From the NCBI GenBank assembly GCA_018350325.1, contig JAEVLN010000001.1:6229254-6293253 (forward strand): 64,000 nt of DNA. The letters run 5' to 3'. The first letter of the stretch is position 1; each line of letters begins with the position of its first letter. Positions 45,782-56,639 of the stretch are shown one piece after another. The notes below the pieces were generated by a model. That model made no database searches. It saw nothing but the letters and a program-made list of their open reading frames with translations, and was not told the DNA's origin. Source of the DNA: Globodera rostochiensis. Taxonomy: Eukaryota > Nematoda > Chromadorea > Rhabditida > Heteroderidae. The position numbers and the translations under genes were made by a program.

Positions 45782-48534
45782 ATGGCCAATGATGGCAGCG
45801 GCGGCGGCGGAAGCCAATCGGAAGTGGGAGTTTTTTGTTTTGTATGGAAAGCCATCGCCTCGGGGGTAGTCCAGACTAACTTCAGGGCCTCGACTTCTTT
45901 CTGAACAGAAGCGGCTGGACGGACGCCCAACTGGAGGAAGTCGTTCGGTTGCTGTACGGCAAACGATTGCAGTGAGTTATCCTTTTTTGCGCGATTTGTG
46001 CCATGTTTTGAATGTAAATGCCCGAATTGGTTGGCACACAGACAGCTCTCCATTGCCCAGCGTCTGTTGGACTCGGCCCAAGAAGCCGATTTTGAGCTGA
46101 AGGGCTTCCAAATGGTGGCCCAGGAGGAGCAGTGCCGTAGGCCACGGAAAGTGCGCGTGGCAGCCATTCAAAATAAAATTGTGCTGTCGACGAGTGCACC
46201 GGTGCAGGCGCAGAGGGAGGCACTCCATCACCGAGTCAGAGGGGGGGGGGCACAATTCATCGACAAAAAGACAGACAAATGGCTCAATCATCGAGTCAGA
46301 GGGGGGGGGGGGACAATTCATCGACAGGGGGGGGGGCACAATTCATACAAAAAGACAGACTGGTTCCATCATCATCGCAGAGGGGGGGGGGGGGGGGGGG
46401 GGCATCATCGACAAGACAGACAAATGGACGACATTTTTTATGCCAATATTGAAAAATTGACAATTCAGGTCGGCAAAATGATCGACGCGGCGGCGCGGGC
46501 GGGTGCCCAAATTGTTTGCCTGCAGGAGGCGTGGAGTACGGCATTTTGGGGGGGGGGCGGGAATTGGCACTTTAAAAGTGTCACCTGTTCCTTTTTTTCA
46601 GCAATGCCTTTTGCTTTTTGTACCCGCGAACGATTGCCTTGGTGAGAAAATGTACACGAACACTTTCCCTAATTCTACCAAATTAAAAGGACCGAATTTG
46701 GAGAATCCGCTGAGGATGGTCCGACCACCAAATTCCTAAGCGAAGTGAGAAGGCGCATAAAGCATCATTAGTTTAGCCAATTTTTGGCTCACAAAGAGTA
46801 GTGTCCCCCGGGGGCATCATTTTTCGTTAATTTCGTCTCAAGGAGTCAGTCCCCCGGGGGCATCATTTTTTGTTAATTTAATCACGCCCTCTGACAGTTG
46901 GCAAGTAGGCTTGGCGTTGTGATTGTGTCGCCAATTTTGGAACGCGAAATTCACAAGGACGACCTTTTGTGGAACACAGCGTGAGTGTGAATATATTAGA
47001 GTCCGGTAAAATAAAATTTGCGGGAGCGGGAGTTTCAAGAGCGCACTTTATTTCTGGTATACAATTGGAGGCTCTGACGGCGCCGGAAGGCGCCGTCGGT
47101 AAATTTTTTTAGATTTTAAAGGCTTGTGTTAACAAAATTGCTCAATTTTTCAAAAATTTTGCTGATTTTCAATTTTTCAAAAACTAATTTTTTTTTGTTG
47201 TTGCGGGAGCAGGAGTTTCAAAAAGTGCGGGACGGGAATCCCGTACTTTTCCCGCGGGAGTCCCGCTCCCGCCGGGCTCTAGAATATATGAAGCAAATTG
47301 GTGAACCCCCCGCCGTTCCTTCCCCCGTGCAGAGTCGTCATTTCCCATACGGGCGCGGTGATTGGAAAAACGCGCAAAAATCACATCCCGCGGGTGGGCG
47401 ACTTCAACGAGGTGCGTACGCGGCGCTCTGCCGCTGGACGGGCAAAACTTTGACAAATTGTATTTGCTTTCATTCATTCACTCCCCCCCCCCCCCCCAAC
47501 AGTCCACCTATTACATGGAGTCCACCCTCGGCCATCCGGTGTTCGAAACGGCATTTGGCGGTGGGCTAATTGGATTAAACAAATTGAATCCGGCACCAAT
47601 TTAAGCCAAAATCGCAGTGAACATTTGCTACGGACGGCATCATCCGCAGAATTGGATGATGTACGCATTGAATGGTGCGAATACTCTCCGAAAATGTCCC
47701 CCAAACATCCGCCGAAAAAGGGAGGGGAGGGAGGGGCACCAATAGCCAGAGGCGCCTGCTAAATTCGAACCCCCGAGCCTTTTTAAATTTGAATTTTGTA
47801 GTGTCCAAAAAAGCAAATTTTATGCCCCTTTTTTAATTGATGAATTGTGCCGTCGAATGTTTGAGGTGCCGACATCATTTTCAATCCGTCGGCCACTGTC
47901 AGCGGACTCAGCGAGGCGCTTTGGCCCATCGAAGCGCGCAACGCCGCAATTGCCAACCACGTTTATACGGTAGAATTTATTTTTGTAATTATTACGCTCA
48001 TTTTGCCGGCGCCGTTTGAGGTGGCCATCAACCGCGTGGGCACCGAAATGTTCCCCAACGAATTCACGTCGGGCAACGGAAAGGCCGGTGAGTGGGGGGC
48101 AACTTTTGGACACTTTTTTTGGGTTGAATTGGAAACAAAAAAAAATTTTTTTGCATTATTTTTGATTTTAAATGTCCGCTTTTAAGCTCACAAGGACTTT
48201 GGACATTTCTACGGCAGCAGTTACGTGGCAGCACCGGACGGTAGTCGGACACCGGTACAGTTTTTTTTTGTCCCGGAAGTTTTAAACAAATTTTTTTTTT
48301 GGTTTAAAGTCACTCTCGAGGACGCGCGACGGCGTTCTTGTTGTGGAGCTGGACTTGAACTTGTGCCGACAAACGCAGGACACTTGGGGCTTTCGGGTCA
48401 ATTTGTTATTAATTCTTTTTTTTTGCAAAAAAAAAAACAATTTTAAGATGACCCAACGGTTGGACATGTACGCGCAGGGTCTGAGTGCAGCTTCAAAAAC
48501 GGACTATCGACCGAATTTGATCAAAGAAAAGTGA
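45782..48534 (+). CDS. upb-1: Beta-ureidopropionase (pyrimidine degradation, nitrilase superfamily)
   Basis: Hydrolyses N-carbamoyl-beta-alanine to beta-alanine, CO2 and ammonia, the last step of uracil breakdown. ATG 45782 ([14 protein letters not shown]), intron 45824-45885, then [39 protein letters not shown] and the nitrilase fold: [21 protein letters not shown] with the catalytic Glu; [55 protein letters not shown] with the catalytic Lys; [17 protein letters not shown] with the catalytic Cys; [69 protein letters not shown]; and YRPNLIKEK to TGA 48532-48534. All family blocks are present and in frame. The introns hold a G-rich minisatellite and a MITE. Confidence 0.93.
46225..46425. repeat. 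G-run minisatellite within the beta-ureidopropionase gene
   Basis: Three to four imperfect copies of a roughly 50-60 bp unit: CATCACCGAGTCAGAGG, a run of 8 to 21 G, then CACAATTCATCGACAAAAAGACAGACAAATGG. It separates the exon coding [10 protein letters not shown] from [10 protein letters not shown], so it is presumably intronic. The final G-run is about 21 bases. Confidence 0.8.
46808..46880. repeat. Short duplication with CCCCCGGGGG palindromes
   Basis: GTCCCCCGGGGGCATCATTTTT occurs twice (near 46813 and 46850) with similar GTTAATTT tails, inside a beta-ureidopropionase intron. It looks like a local duplication. Confidence 0.65.
46997..47281. mobile_element. hAT-like MITE, family D
   Basis: A 285-bp element with ends TAGAGTCCGG and CCGGGCTCTA and a perfect 8-bp duplication, GAATATAT, at 46989-46996 and 47282-47289. 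It has internal inverted GCGGGAGCGGGAG/CCCGCTCCCGC blocks. It sits in a beta-ureidopropionase intron. No coding capacity. Confidence 0.92.
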
Positions 48535-50296
48535 TTTTTTTTTGGGGGGGGGGGGGAAGGCGCGCGAAGTGTTTGTTGTCGAAAACGAAATATGTGCTGT
48601 TTGTTGTACACAATTGGTTGGTATAAATGGTGGAATGAATGAATGGCAAGCAGTTCGATCACTTTGGCGGGGGAGGGGAAGTGAAAACGTCGACAGAATA
48701 ATAATCCATTCGATGGCGGACGACGGATCGGGTCGGATCACGGCGCCTTCACAAGGGCCATTCACTTTGCAAAACGTCCCCTCCCCCCGGCGCAAAACGT
48801 CCCCTCCCCCCGGCGCAAAACGTCCCCTCCCCCCGGCGCAATACGTCCCCTCCCCCCGGCGCAAAACGTCCCCTGCCCCCGGCGCAAAACGTCCCCTCCC
48901 CCCGGCGCAAAACGTCCCCCCCCGGCGTTGGCTCTTTTGTGTTGGGGACTTTTTAAATTCATTTCCCACAAATTCTTCCGAGACACATGGCGGGGGCTCC
49001 ATGCATTGTAACGTCTCAACAGCGCTGCAGGAAAGGAACATTTGAATGACGAGGGGAGTGAGTAAATGTTGAATTTGCGTCACGTCTCCCCTTTCGCCCT
49101 CACTGGAATGCATTGTGGTGAATTGGAGGGCTTGGGGGTGTGCAAAACCCCCCGGGGGTGGGCTCCCATTTGTACTTTTTGTGATAAGGAATTAAAATCT
49201 TCTTTTTTTTTGGCGAATGATGTACTTTTTTAGGCAAATTCTTGGTGGAGCGCCCAGCCCTCTCCCCCCCCCCCCCCCCCCCTCCCTCCCTCACGAAACA
49301 TTGCCCACCTTTCTCAACCCCAACTTATCAACCAATCCATCCATTCATTCAGCTGTTCCATTCAATGCCTTCCCCCTCCCCAACAGCAGCAGCAGCAAGT
49401 AGAGACGGTCCCCCCCCCCCCCGCACGTTTTGGCCAAGAAAAGAATGCATGGCTTAGTTGGGAGGATAATAGGTTCTGTGCGTCTTCCCTGTCCCCGTTT
49501 TGGCCTAGCAACGCCCTCGGCCCCCCCCCCCCCACTCTCTCCCTCTTTCACTCTCTCTCATCCGTCTCTGCACTCTCCCCCTCTCACACTCTATCAATTT
49601 CTCTCTCGCACTCTCGACTCTCGAGCCACATTTGGCATTTCTCTTCCCTCATTTTGTCCCATTTTTTTTCGTTTCAAAATTTCATCCATCCCAAGCCAAG
49701 CGGCGTTGCCCCCCTGCCCCCCCCCCCCCCAATTTATCCTCAAAAGTCGGCTTGAATTTTCTCCATCCAACCAAAATAATAAAATCGATGGAATTCCGTC
49801 CTTTGCTTTTTGGCTCGAAGAAAGGCTGTGGCCATTTTGCCAAATGCGTGTCCATTCATCCAAAGCCCCAAAGGGCACAACGGCGGGCGCCCGGGGGGAC
49901 GACTCCCCCCCCCCCCCCCCCCCGTCTGTGCTGCTTCTCCTCCTCCGCTTCCGCCGATGTTCATCGTCCCCTGCGGCGTTCTCTTCTCGTGCCCCCCTCA
50001 GTCTTCTCTGTTTCTCGAATGGCATTTTGCCGCCCCCCCCCCCTCCTCATTTGCCCTTTGCCCGCCGTCCGATAGTCGTTGCTTTTTGGCACACCCCTCC
50101 CCCCGTGCCTCTTTCAATGTTCCATCGCATCATTTCACTGACTTTGAAATTATTATTCCCCCCCCCCAATTATTATTCCCCCCCCCCCCCCTCTTTTTGT
50201 TCCCGCCGTACCCCCATATTTTATTTGTGGAATTGGCCCCAAAAGCATTTTTAGGGGACTGATCGGACCGGTCCGACTCTTTCATTGTGACGAAAA
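48535..50296. other. Intergenic: 21-bp tandem repeats and C-rich low-complexity DNA
   Basis: 48768-48920 holds about seven copies of CGTCCCCTCCCCCCGGCGCAA (spacing about 21 bp). 49200-50220 is C- and CT-rich with C-runs of up to about 20 bases (49264-49282, 49907-49923). Long open frames here are compositional. The last 70 bp before 50297 may include the SNAP-25 leader. No gene is supported. Confidence 0.7.
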
Positions 50297-51842
50297 ATGG
50301 CCAAAAAGGGGGGCGGAAACGCGGCGGTGCCGGACATCCCGGACTCGCCGGACGAAATTAACCTTCGCATAAACAACACAACCGATGAGGTAAGAACAAA
50401 AAGCCTCCGACGTCCGAGCCCAAGTCGAACACAATTCCCCCCGATCATTTCAAAATTTGGTCTTGGCATATTGGGAAAGCCCCGATTTCTGGCCACATTT
50501 TTGCACAAAGAACATTTCTTTCATTTTATTTTTTAAATGTTTTTCCATTTCCGTTTAGTCGCTGGAAAGCACGCGGAGAATGTTGGCCTTCTGCGAAGAG
50601 GTAATGAGTAAAAACAAACAAACAAAAAACGATTCATCGGTTTGATTAAACGGAAAATTTAAAAAAAAAACGGATTAATTTGGACGATTTTTATCTGAAA
50701 GAATTCTTGACATGAACCGATTCTGTCAAAGAAATTGAAATGAATTTTCCCTCAATTGTTCACAGAGCAAAGAAGCGGGCATCAAGACGTTGGTTATGCT
50801 GGACGACCAAGGAGGTCTGTCCTGTCCCTCCCCTGGGGGGCCATTTGAGAATTTACCGTTTTTTTGCCTCCCCTGGGGGCCATTTGAAGGAATTTACCAT
50901 TTTTTTGGTTATAATTTGTCTTCTTTAAGAACAATTGGAACGGGTGGAGCAAAATTTGGACCTAATAAACACGGACATGAAAGAGGCGGAAGAGCACCTG
51001 AAAGGCATGGAGAAGTGCTGCGGTCTTTGTGTGTTGCCATGTCTGAAGTGATCAAATTTTTGATTGAAATTTGGCAAATTGAATTTTGAAAAATTCATTT
51101 GGCAGAGGCAACGATTTCGAGAAGAACTCCGAATATGCAAAGACGTGGAAGAAGGACGACGACGGAGGCGTGATCAGCGATCAGCCAAGGATCACTGTGG
51201 GCGACTCGGGAATGGGGCCACAGGGCGGCTACATCACCAGGTGGGCGTTGTACAAACGCTAATTATACCCAATTCTTTTGTCCCGCTCTGACAGAATAAC
51301 AAACGACGCCAGGGAGGAAGAAATGGACGAGAATGTCCAACAGGTGTCCACAATGGTCGGCAACTTGCGCAACATGGCCATCGGTTTGATTGTTGTCGTT
51401 TTTGTTTTTTCTAAAAGCGTACATTTGCACCCCCCGTCTGTCGCCGTTTTCAGATATGTCCACGGAGGTGTCCAACCAGAACAGGCAGTTGTCCCGAATC
51501 CAAGAGAAGGTCCGATCGATATTTTATTAATAGAGCCCGGCGAGATCGAGATCCCGACCGAGATTTTGTCGAGAGTCCAGGTCTCGAAGCTCGGAAATTT
51601 GTCGAAAACTCCGAGGCCTGGACTCTCGGAAATTTCGAGATTTTTTATCTCGGGAGCCCAGATCTCGGCCGGCCCATCCCCAAATCTTGATCTCGATCTC
51701 GGATTTTCAAAAGTCCGGTCTCTAATTATTAATAAACAAAGAGCTTTTGCCGCCATTTTTGCTCCTCTCCCTTTAGGCGTTGTCCAACGAGAGCAGAGTG
51801 GACTCGGCCAATAAGCGAACATCCAAACTGATCACAAAATGA
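50297..51842 (+). CDS. ric-4: SNAP-25 (neuronal t-SNARE)
   Basis: Plasma-membrane Q-SNARE that pairs with syntaxin and synaptobrevin in synaptic vesicle fusion. Eight exons (50297-50389, 50559-50600, 50766-50814, 50930-51047, 51106-51240, 51295-51383, 51454-51509, 51777-51842) sum to 648 nt, or 215 residues, near the usual 206-212. First SNARE helix: [50 protein letters not shown]. Then a membrane-anchoring Cys cluster [50 protein letters not shown], second helix [36 protein letters not shown] and end KRTSKLITK. Frame and family blocks are intact. A MITE sits in the last intron. Confidence 0.96.
51531..51724. mobile_element. hAT-like MITE, family D copy in SNAP-25
   Basis: A 194-bp element with ends TAGAGCCCGG and CCGGTCTCTA. 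The flanking 8-mers TTTATTAA (51523-51530) and ATTATTAA (51725-51732) match at 7 of 8 positions. The interior is rich in GAGATCTCG-type units. It lies in the last SNAP-25 intron. Confidence 0.8.
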
Positions 51843-52886
51843 AATGTTTTATTAATCATTCACTGAATTTTTGTCCCCCATTTTCGTTTGGGCGTTCAAA
51901 TTCCAATTTTTGTACATCCCCGTTCCTTTCATTTGCACGCATTCCGACGATTCCTCCGTATTCTTTGCTATAATTGAATTGGTTGGGGGGACTCTTTTTC
52001 CTATAAAAACAATTATTATTATTATTTGCAAATATTTCCGAAAATTAATTTTCCCGCTTTTTCTTACGGTTTTTTTTTTCTTCTTCTTCTTTATCCTTTT
52101 CCTTCGTTTCCTGTGGATTTACACTAATTTTGAGACAAATAAAAACTCCAAGGAAAGTAATGAGCGTGCATTTTTAGCAATTTGTTTGAGATTTCTAGAC
52201 TTTTTTGAAGAATTTAATTTTCTTTTAAATTTTGAATAAATCTTTAGAGACAGATGGCCAAATTATTAATTTTCAAACATTTTTCTCATTAATTTTGAAT
52301 TTTCGCTTAAAAAATGGCTAAAATGTAACACAATATTTGCTCATTTATCAAAATTTCTAATATTTAGTACAATTTTGTCCCCTTATTTTTGCTTTGGACT
52401 TATCACATCTCTGGACTAAACGCTGTTTTTGGCTTTTTAGCCTCTAGACAGAATTTTAACTCGATTTTTATGTTTTGGAAGAGGTTCGGGAGAAATTGTT
52501 TAAGAAATTTGAAAAAGTCAATTTTAAATGGTTGCTAACTAACGTTTTTCTGAGCGAATCTTTATCTCTTTTTTTGCTCGCTATTTTCTAAAACATTTTT
52601 GGAGGAGAAAGGCGCGAAATGTTTAAATATTTGTACAAATCATTGGGTGATCAGATTCTTCTCTGATCAGTTTAGGCTCAGTCAAAGCTCAGAGAAAGCA
52701 TCGTGGCAATCTTCCCATATTCAAGATTATTGAGACAAACAACCGTTTTAGTTTTATGGTAGAGTATACAACAAATAAGTACGCAGATTCAAATATTAAT
52801 ACAGCAAATGAGGGAATCAACAATTATAATCAATTAAATGTATTTTCTGTTTGAATTTCCTCCAAATTTGTTCGTCCTCTGTCCAT
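51843..52886. other. Intergenic, AT-rich
   Basis: 3' flank of SNAP-25 and of the converging minus-strand F-box-like gene. TTC and TTA runs at 52010-52100. AT-rich, with no coherent open frame or recognisable element. Confidence 0.6.
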
Positions 52887-54121
52887 TCACTTCTTGGGCT
52901 CACTTGGGCCTTCGTCGGTTTCGTCAAGCATTCTAAAAATTAGAAAAATTTTAACTCTGGGAATGAGAATTTTGAGATCATTTAGTCCCTTACCCGTCGA
53001 GTTTAGCATCTTTTATACTTATGATGCAATTGAAGTGTTCGTTTGCCTCCTTCGCCTCTTCTCGCGCAATCGGACAACGCACCAACAGCCAATAGTATTT
53101 GTCCTTTTGTCGCAATGTCAATCGCTCCCCCGTCCAATTGTTCTTCAGCTCAAATGGTTCAATGACAGCGGAGGGCGAATGCGAAAGACGGATGATGAAA
53201 TAGGCCGGCTCCAAAGCATTGACAAAAGACTTAAATGAAGGGAAAATAATTACTCTCAAACTAATTATAAAAATGAGAAATTAATTACCCCTTTGAGTTG
53301 TTCCATTCCTTCCTGAATAAAAGTGACAATAAAGCGTCTTCGGACGACCATCTCCACGGCGAGTGAGCAACCATTTGGCCATGGCTTGGCGAGAAGAAGC
53401 ATCGGCGTTGTCTTCGGCCGGGAACGCGGGGAAAAGCCCATCGGAATAGATCCAGCGGAGATTTGGGCAGCTGCGAAGAACGGTCGGAGAGAATTGTCGC
53501 AAATGGTCGACATGAGAGGCCTCCAAAACAGAGCGGCAAATGTTGTCATTGATCAAAGGCCAAATCTTTTGACGAATAATTTCCCAGCTGCGGCGTTGGG
53601 TGACGGAGATGCCAATTATAACAGCGGTCCCGGAAGAATCGAAAAGACGGCGAATGCGTTGAAGGAATTCGAGAACGGGTTGGTCGACGTAACTGAAAGT
53701 TCAAAACCCGTTTAATTTCGTTAAATTTTAGGAAGGAAGCGACCTACCTGATTGCAATCCATTGGAATCCCGTCACTTTGTTTGGAATCGGTCCTTGCGG
53801 AATTGGCAGCCATTCACGAGAGCGGCCTTTGACAATTTGTGCGCCATTTCCATCAGGTGCACGAAAAATTTGCAGGAAACCCAACGACGATTTCCTCGTT
53901 TTGAAGTGCTCGTCCACCAAATTGTCGAATCGCTCACTGATCAGCGCCAATAAATGTCCGAGCTCAAGAGGGCTAACGAAGGCGAAGACTTCGAGCCAAA
54001 CGTCTGCACAAATGAAACTGAAATTTGGGGATTTATGGCTTTTGATTTGACTCTTCTGAAAATAAACTCACATTTCCTGCATTTGCTGTTGCTGCTCCTC
54101 TTTGCTTGCGTTGTCCGACAT
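52887..54121 (-). CDS. F-box-like protein of a cyst-nematode expanded family, possibly frameshifted
   Basis: Resembles a large lineage-specific family in Globodera/Heterodera annotated as F-box-like. Reading leftward from ATG 54121: MSDNASKEEQQQQMQEM; an F-box-like block FICADVWLEVFAFVSPLELG and HLLALISERFDNLVDEHF; LPIPQGPIPNKVTGF; YVDQPVLEFLQRIRRLFDSS (about 53635-53700); SWEIIRQKIWPLINDNIC; LRQFSPTVLRSCPNLRWIY; AFPAEDNADASSRQAMAKWL; LEPAYFIIRLSHSPS; FELKNNWTGERLTLRQ; LLVRCPIAREEAK; and an end matching EGPSEPKK with the stop at 52887-52889. Near 53308-53318 the frame shifts: TTCAGGAAGGAATGGAA reads as SGRNG where SGGMEQLKG would continue the family, so one extra A is likely. This is a recent pseudogene or a base-call error. 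Confidence 0.7.
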
Positions 54122-54785
54122 TTTGTAGAAAATCAAATTATTTAGGGTTGCGATGAAGTACCTTCGATTTAACAAAAAATGTAAAGGAAACGGATTTACA
54201 TATATACACCAAAAATGTTCAAAATTGGGTTTTATTTTTATTTTTTTTACATAGGTAACGAATCTTGGAAAGAAATGCATAAAATCCCATCTCTATTACC
54301 ACATTTCAGAACAGTATCCGAAATTTTGTTTTCTGTCAATAAATGTTCAAGGGCCAGCATAAAATATATGAATTTTTTAAATCCATTTTTATCATCCTCA
54401 AAAACCAAGCCGATATGTAAATGTTTACCTAAATGTTTCTTTTTTGTTACATAAGTGTTTGTAAGCAAAATTTCAAGAAAATTCAATTTTTTTTTGCCAT
54501 TGCATAAAAAAAAGATTTTATGAATGGGGAAGTTCGGGAAATTTTCATTTTTCTCTCAAAAAATAAGAAATTTTCGCAAGTTCTACCTAAGTAGCAAAAA
54601 TGTCCATTTGTCATAAAAATAGGTTGTTCTGGCCTCTCATTGTTGGAGCCAAGGGCGTAGCCAGACTTAGGGGGGGGGGGGGGGGACAGCGAAAAAAAAG
54701 ATTTTCAACGATTTTTTGGTGAAGTATGTATATTCAAAATAAATAAGATTAAGCTCAAGCATTAAGAACTAATCATTTGCGTCCA
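54122..54785. other. Intergenic, AT-rich, with a repeat fragment
   Basis: A minus-strand open frame at 54247-54486 has no splice context or recognisable family. GCCAAGGGCGTAGCCAGACTTA followed by a G-run at 54650-54685 resembles the ends of the CAGGGCGTA-type MITEs (compare 39010-39025). Nothing else is seen. Confidence 0.5.
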
Positions 54786-56402
54786 ATGAATTCAATCAAC
54801 TTTTCCACGGCTCCTCCTCAATATGAGGGGCTTAAGCTTCCCCTGGTCAGTTAATTCACAGTTTTTTGTTTTGTTTCAAATCATCCTAATGAGAAAGTTT
54901 AGGTTTGCGTGACGCCATTCGGCACGATTTCCATTCTGATGGCTCACAACATAAACATCGAATTGAGTGTTGATCGGTCGATCCGTGTAGTGTGCTGGGA
55001 CAAATTTGCGGTCAGGCGAAAGACGCCTTTATTGGGTTGGACGAAGTAATTATTGTTTGTTTTGTTTAGGTCTCGAGCAGTCAGAAGAGCGTCAAATCGG
55101 GCATTCTTCATCCGTTTGGCCATATTTTGCAAGACGGAGACAAAATTGGATGCCATTTTCGTCAGTGTTTTATACAAAAATAAGTCTAAAAAAAAAAACA
55201 TTTTTTTTTCAACAACAGAGCCGCAGAATGATCCCATTACTCTTGCCAAAATGGCCGTTATTGGGCAAGTTTTGATTTCAATATTTTGTTTCAGACTGAA
55301 TGATCCCTTGACCTTTCAGTACTCCGGGTGTAATCTTCTCAATGTCCCATCTGAAAGACGCCTTTTTGGTTTCAAACCGTGGCACGTCCGCCCTCCCGAT
55401 GGATCGTTTTCAGTTTCCGACATTGCGCTACGACTTCACTATTCGTCAATTTTATGCCAACGCTCAAATGGGATCTGAGGTTTTTGCCAAAACGTTTTTT
55501 TTTTTGTTGTTTTTTGTTTCATTTCTCATCATTTTCGCGCAGTATTTGCTCACATGTAATAACATTGTGCAGCGCGCGCGTTACGACGAGAAGGAGGGAA
55601 TGTTGTTCATCTTGAACATCAACGGCACGTCTTTTTAACAACAAAATAAGCAATTGCAAATCTGAACTTTGTGTTTTTTTGCGTCATTTTAGTAACTTTT
55701 CATTAAAATTGTAGGTATTATTTTTTGAAGAATTTATCACATTAATTGAAGAACATTGCGCACGGATTGCTTAGTTGTCATCTCTTTATTCTGCAGGTTT
55801 TCTGATTCGACAGCGTGTGAATGGTGACGTAGAAATCTTTTGTCGGCCTCGTCAAATCATTTGTTCGCCCGAATTGAGCACTGTGCATCTGCGGACTGCT
55901 AACGTTGAGATGGAAGTTCAGGTTCGTTAGCAAAGTCGTAGTTGGGGCAGGGGCAGGGTGGGGGAAGTTCAGGTTCGTTTATAGCAAAGCTGTAGTTGGG
56001 GCAGGGCATGGGGGGTGGGGAAGTTCAGCTTCATTTATAGCAAAGCCGTAGTTGGGACAGGGCAGGGGGGGGGTGGGGAAGTTCAGCTTCGTTTATAGCA
56101 AAGCCGTAGTTGGGACAGGGCATGGGGGGGGGGTGGGGAAGTTCAGCTTCGTTTATAGCATAGCCGTAGTTGGTGCAGGGCATGGGAGGGGGGAGTTCAG
56201 CTTCGTGAAGTTGGGGCAGGGCGGGGGGGGCGGAGGATCAACCCCTGGACAATGATTTATTTGAGCGATTCAGACTGACAAAAAGGCGTATGTGAAGTAC
56301 GGGTCGAAGCGCGTGCACGTCTCCCGGAGCGGAATGGTCGTGTCGAATGAGAATTGTTCCGCATCGATGGACCACATTGGTCGCATTGTGTCCGCCTCTT
56401 AA
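54786..56402 (+). CDS. Conserved-looking multi-exon protein, unrecognised
   Basis: Exons 54786-54845 (MNSINFSTAPPQYEGLKLPL), 54903-55010 (VCVTPFGTISILMAHNINIE and RVVCWDKFA), from 55070 (VSSSQKSVKSGILHPFGHIL, QDGDKIGCHF), then, after an unresolved junction near 55180-55265, an exon from about 55320 (GVIFSMSHLKDAFLVSNRGT, RYDFTIRQFYANAQMGSE), then about 55545-55625 (LTCNNIVQRARYDEKEGMLF), 55797-55922 (FLIRQRVNGDVEIFCRPRQI, TVHLRTANVEMEVQ) and 56274-56402 (KKAYVKYGSKRVHVSRSGMV, SMDHIGRIVSAS). Repeated beta-strand-like segments with no signal peptide suggest a cytosolic beta-rich protein. I do not recognise the family. The last intron contains a minisatellite. Confidence 0.65.
55926..56240. repeat. 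Minisatellite in the last intron of the unrecognised gene
   Basis: About five imperfect copies of a roughly 60-bp unit: GGGAAGTTCAGCTTCGTTTA, TAGCAAAGCCGTAGTTGGGA, CAGGGCATGGGG and a G-run. G-run length varies from copy to copy. Confidence 0.85.
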
Positions 56403-56639
56403 ATGTATGCAGGGAGAACGAAGGAAAGTTCGGAAATATTTGCAAATATCTAATAATCGTGTAATTCACTCTCCCATCTACCCCTCATTTTCCGGTTGTT
56501 TGTAAATTGTTGTCGGCATAAAATCAAAGAGCTTCATTCCATTCAATATTTATTAGCAAACATTTAATATTAATCAACAAAATCTCATTTTGGCGTCGAC
56601 CGATCCCCCAAACCTTTTGTGTCCCCATCATTTGATCGT

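Noticed and set aside
48493..49113. Open frames on both strands around 48.5-49.1 kb
   Set aside because: Created by the 21-bp CGTCCCCTCCCCCCGGCGCAA tandem repeat; no splice sites or family similarity.
49430..50262. Long plus-strand frames of 150-274 codons
   Set aside because: C-rich low-complexity DNA; poly-Pro and Ser products in several overlapping frames.
54247..54486. 79-codon minus-strand frame
   Set aside because: AT-rich, no recognisable domain, no adjoining exons. Not enough to call a gene.
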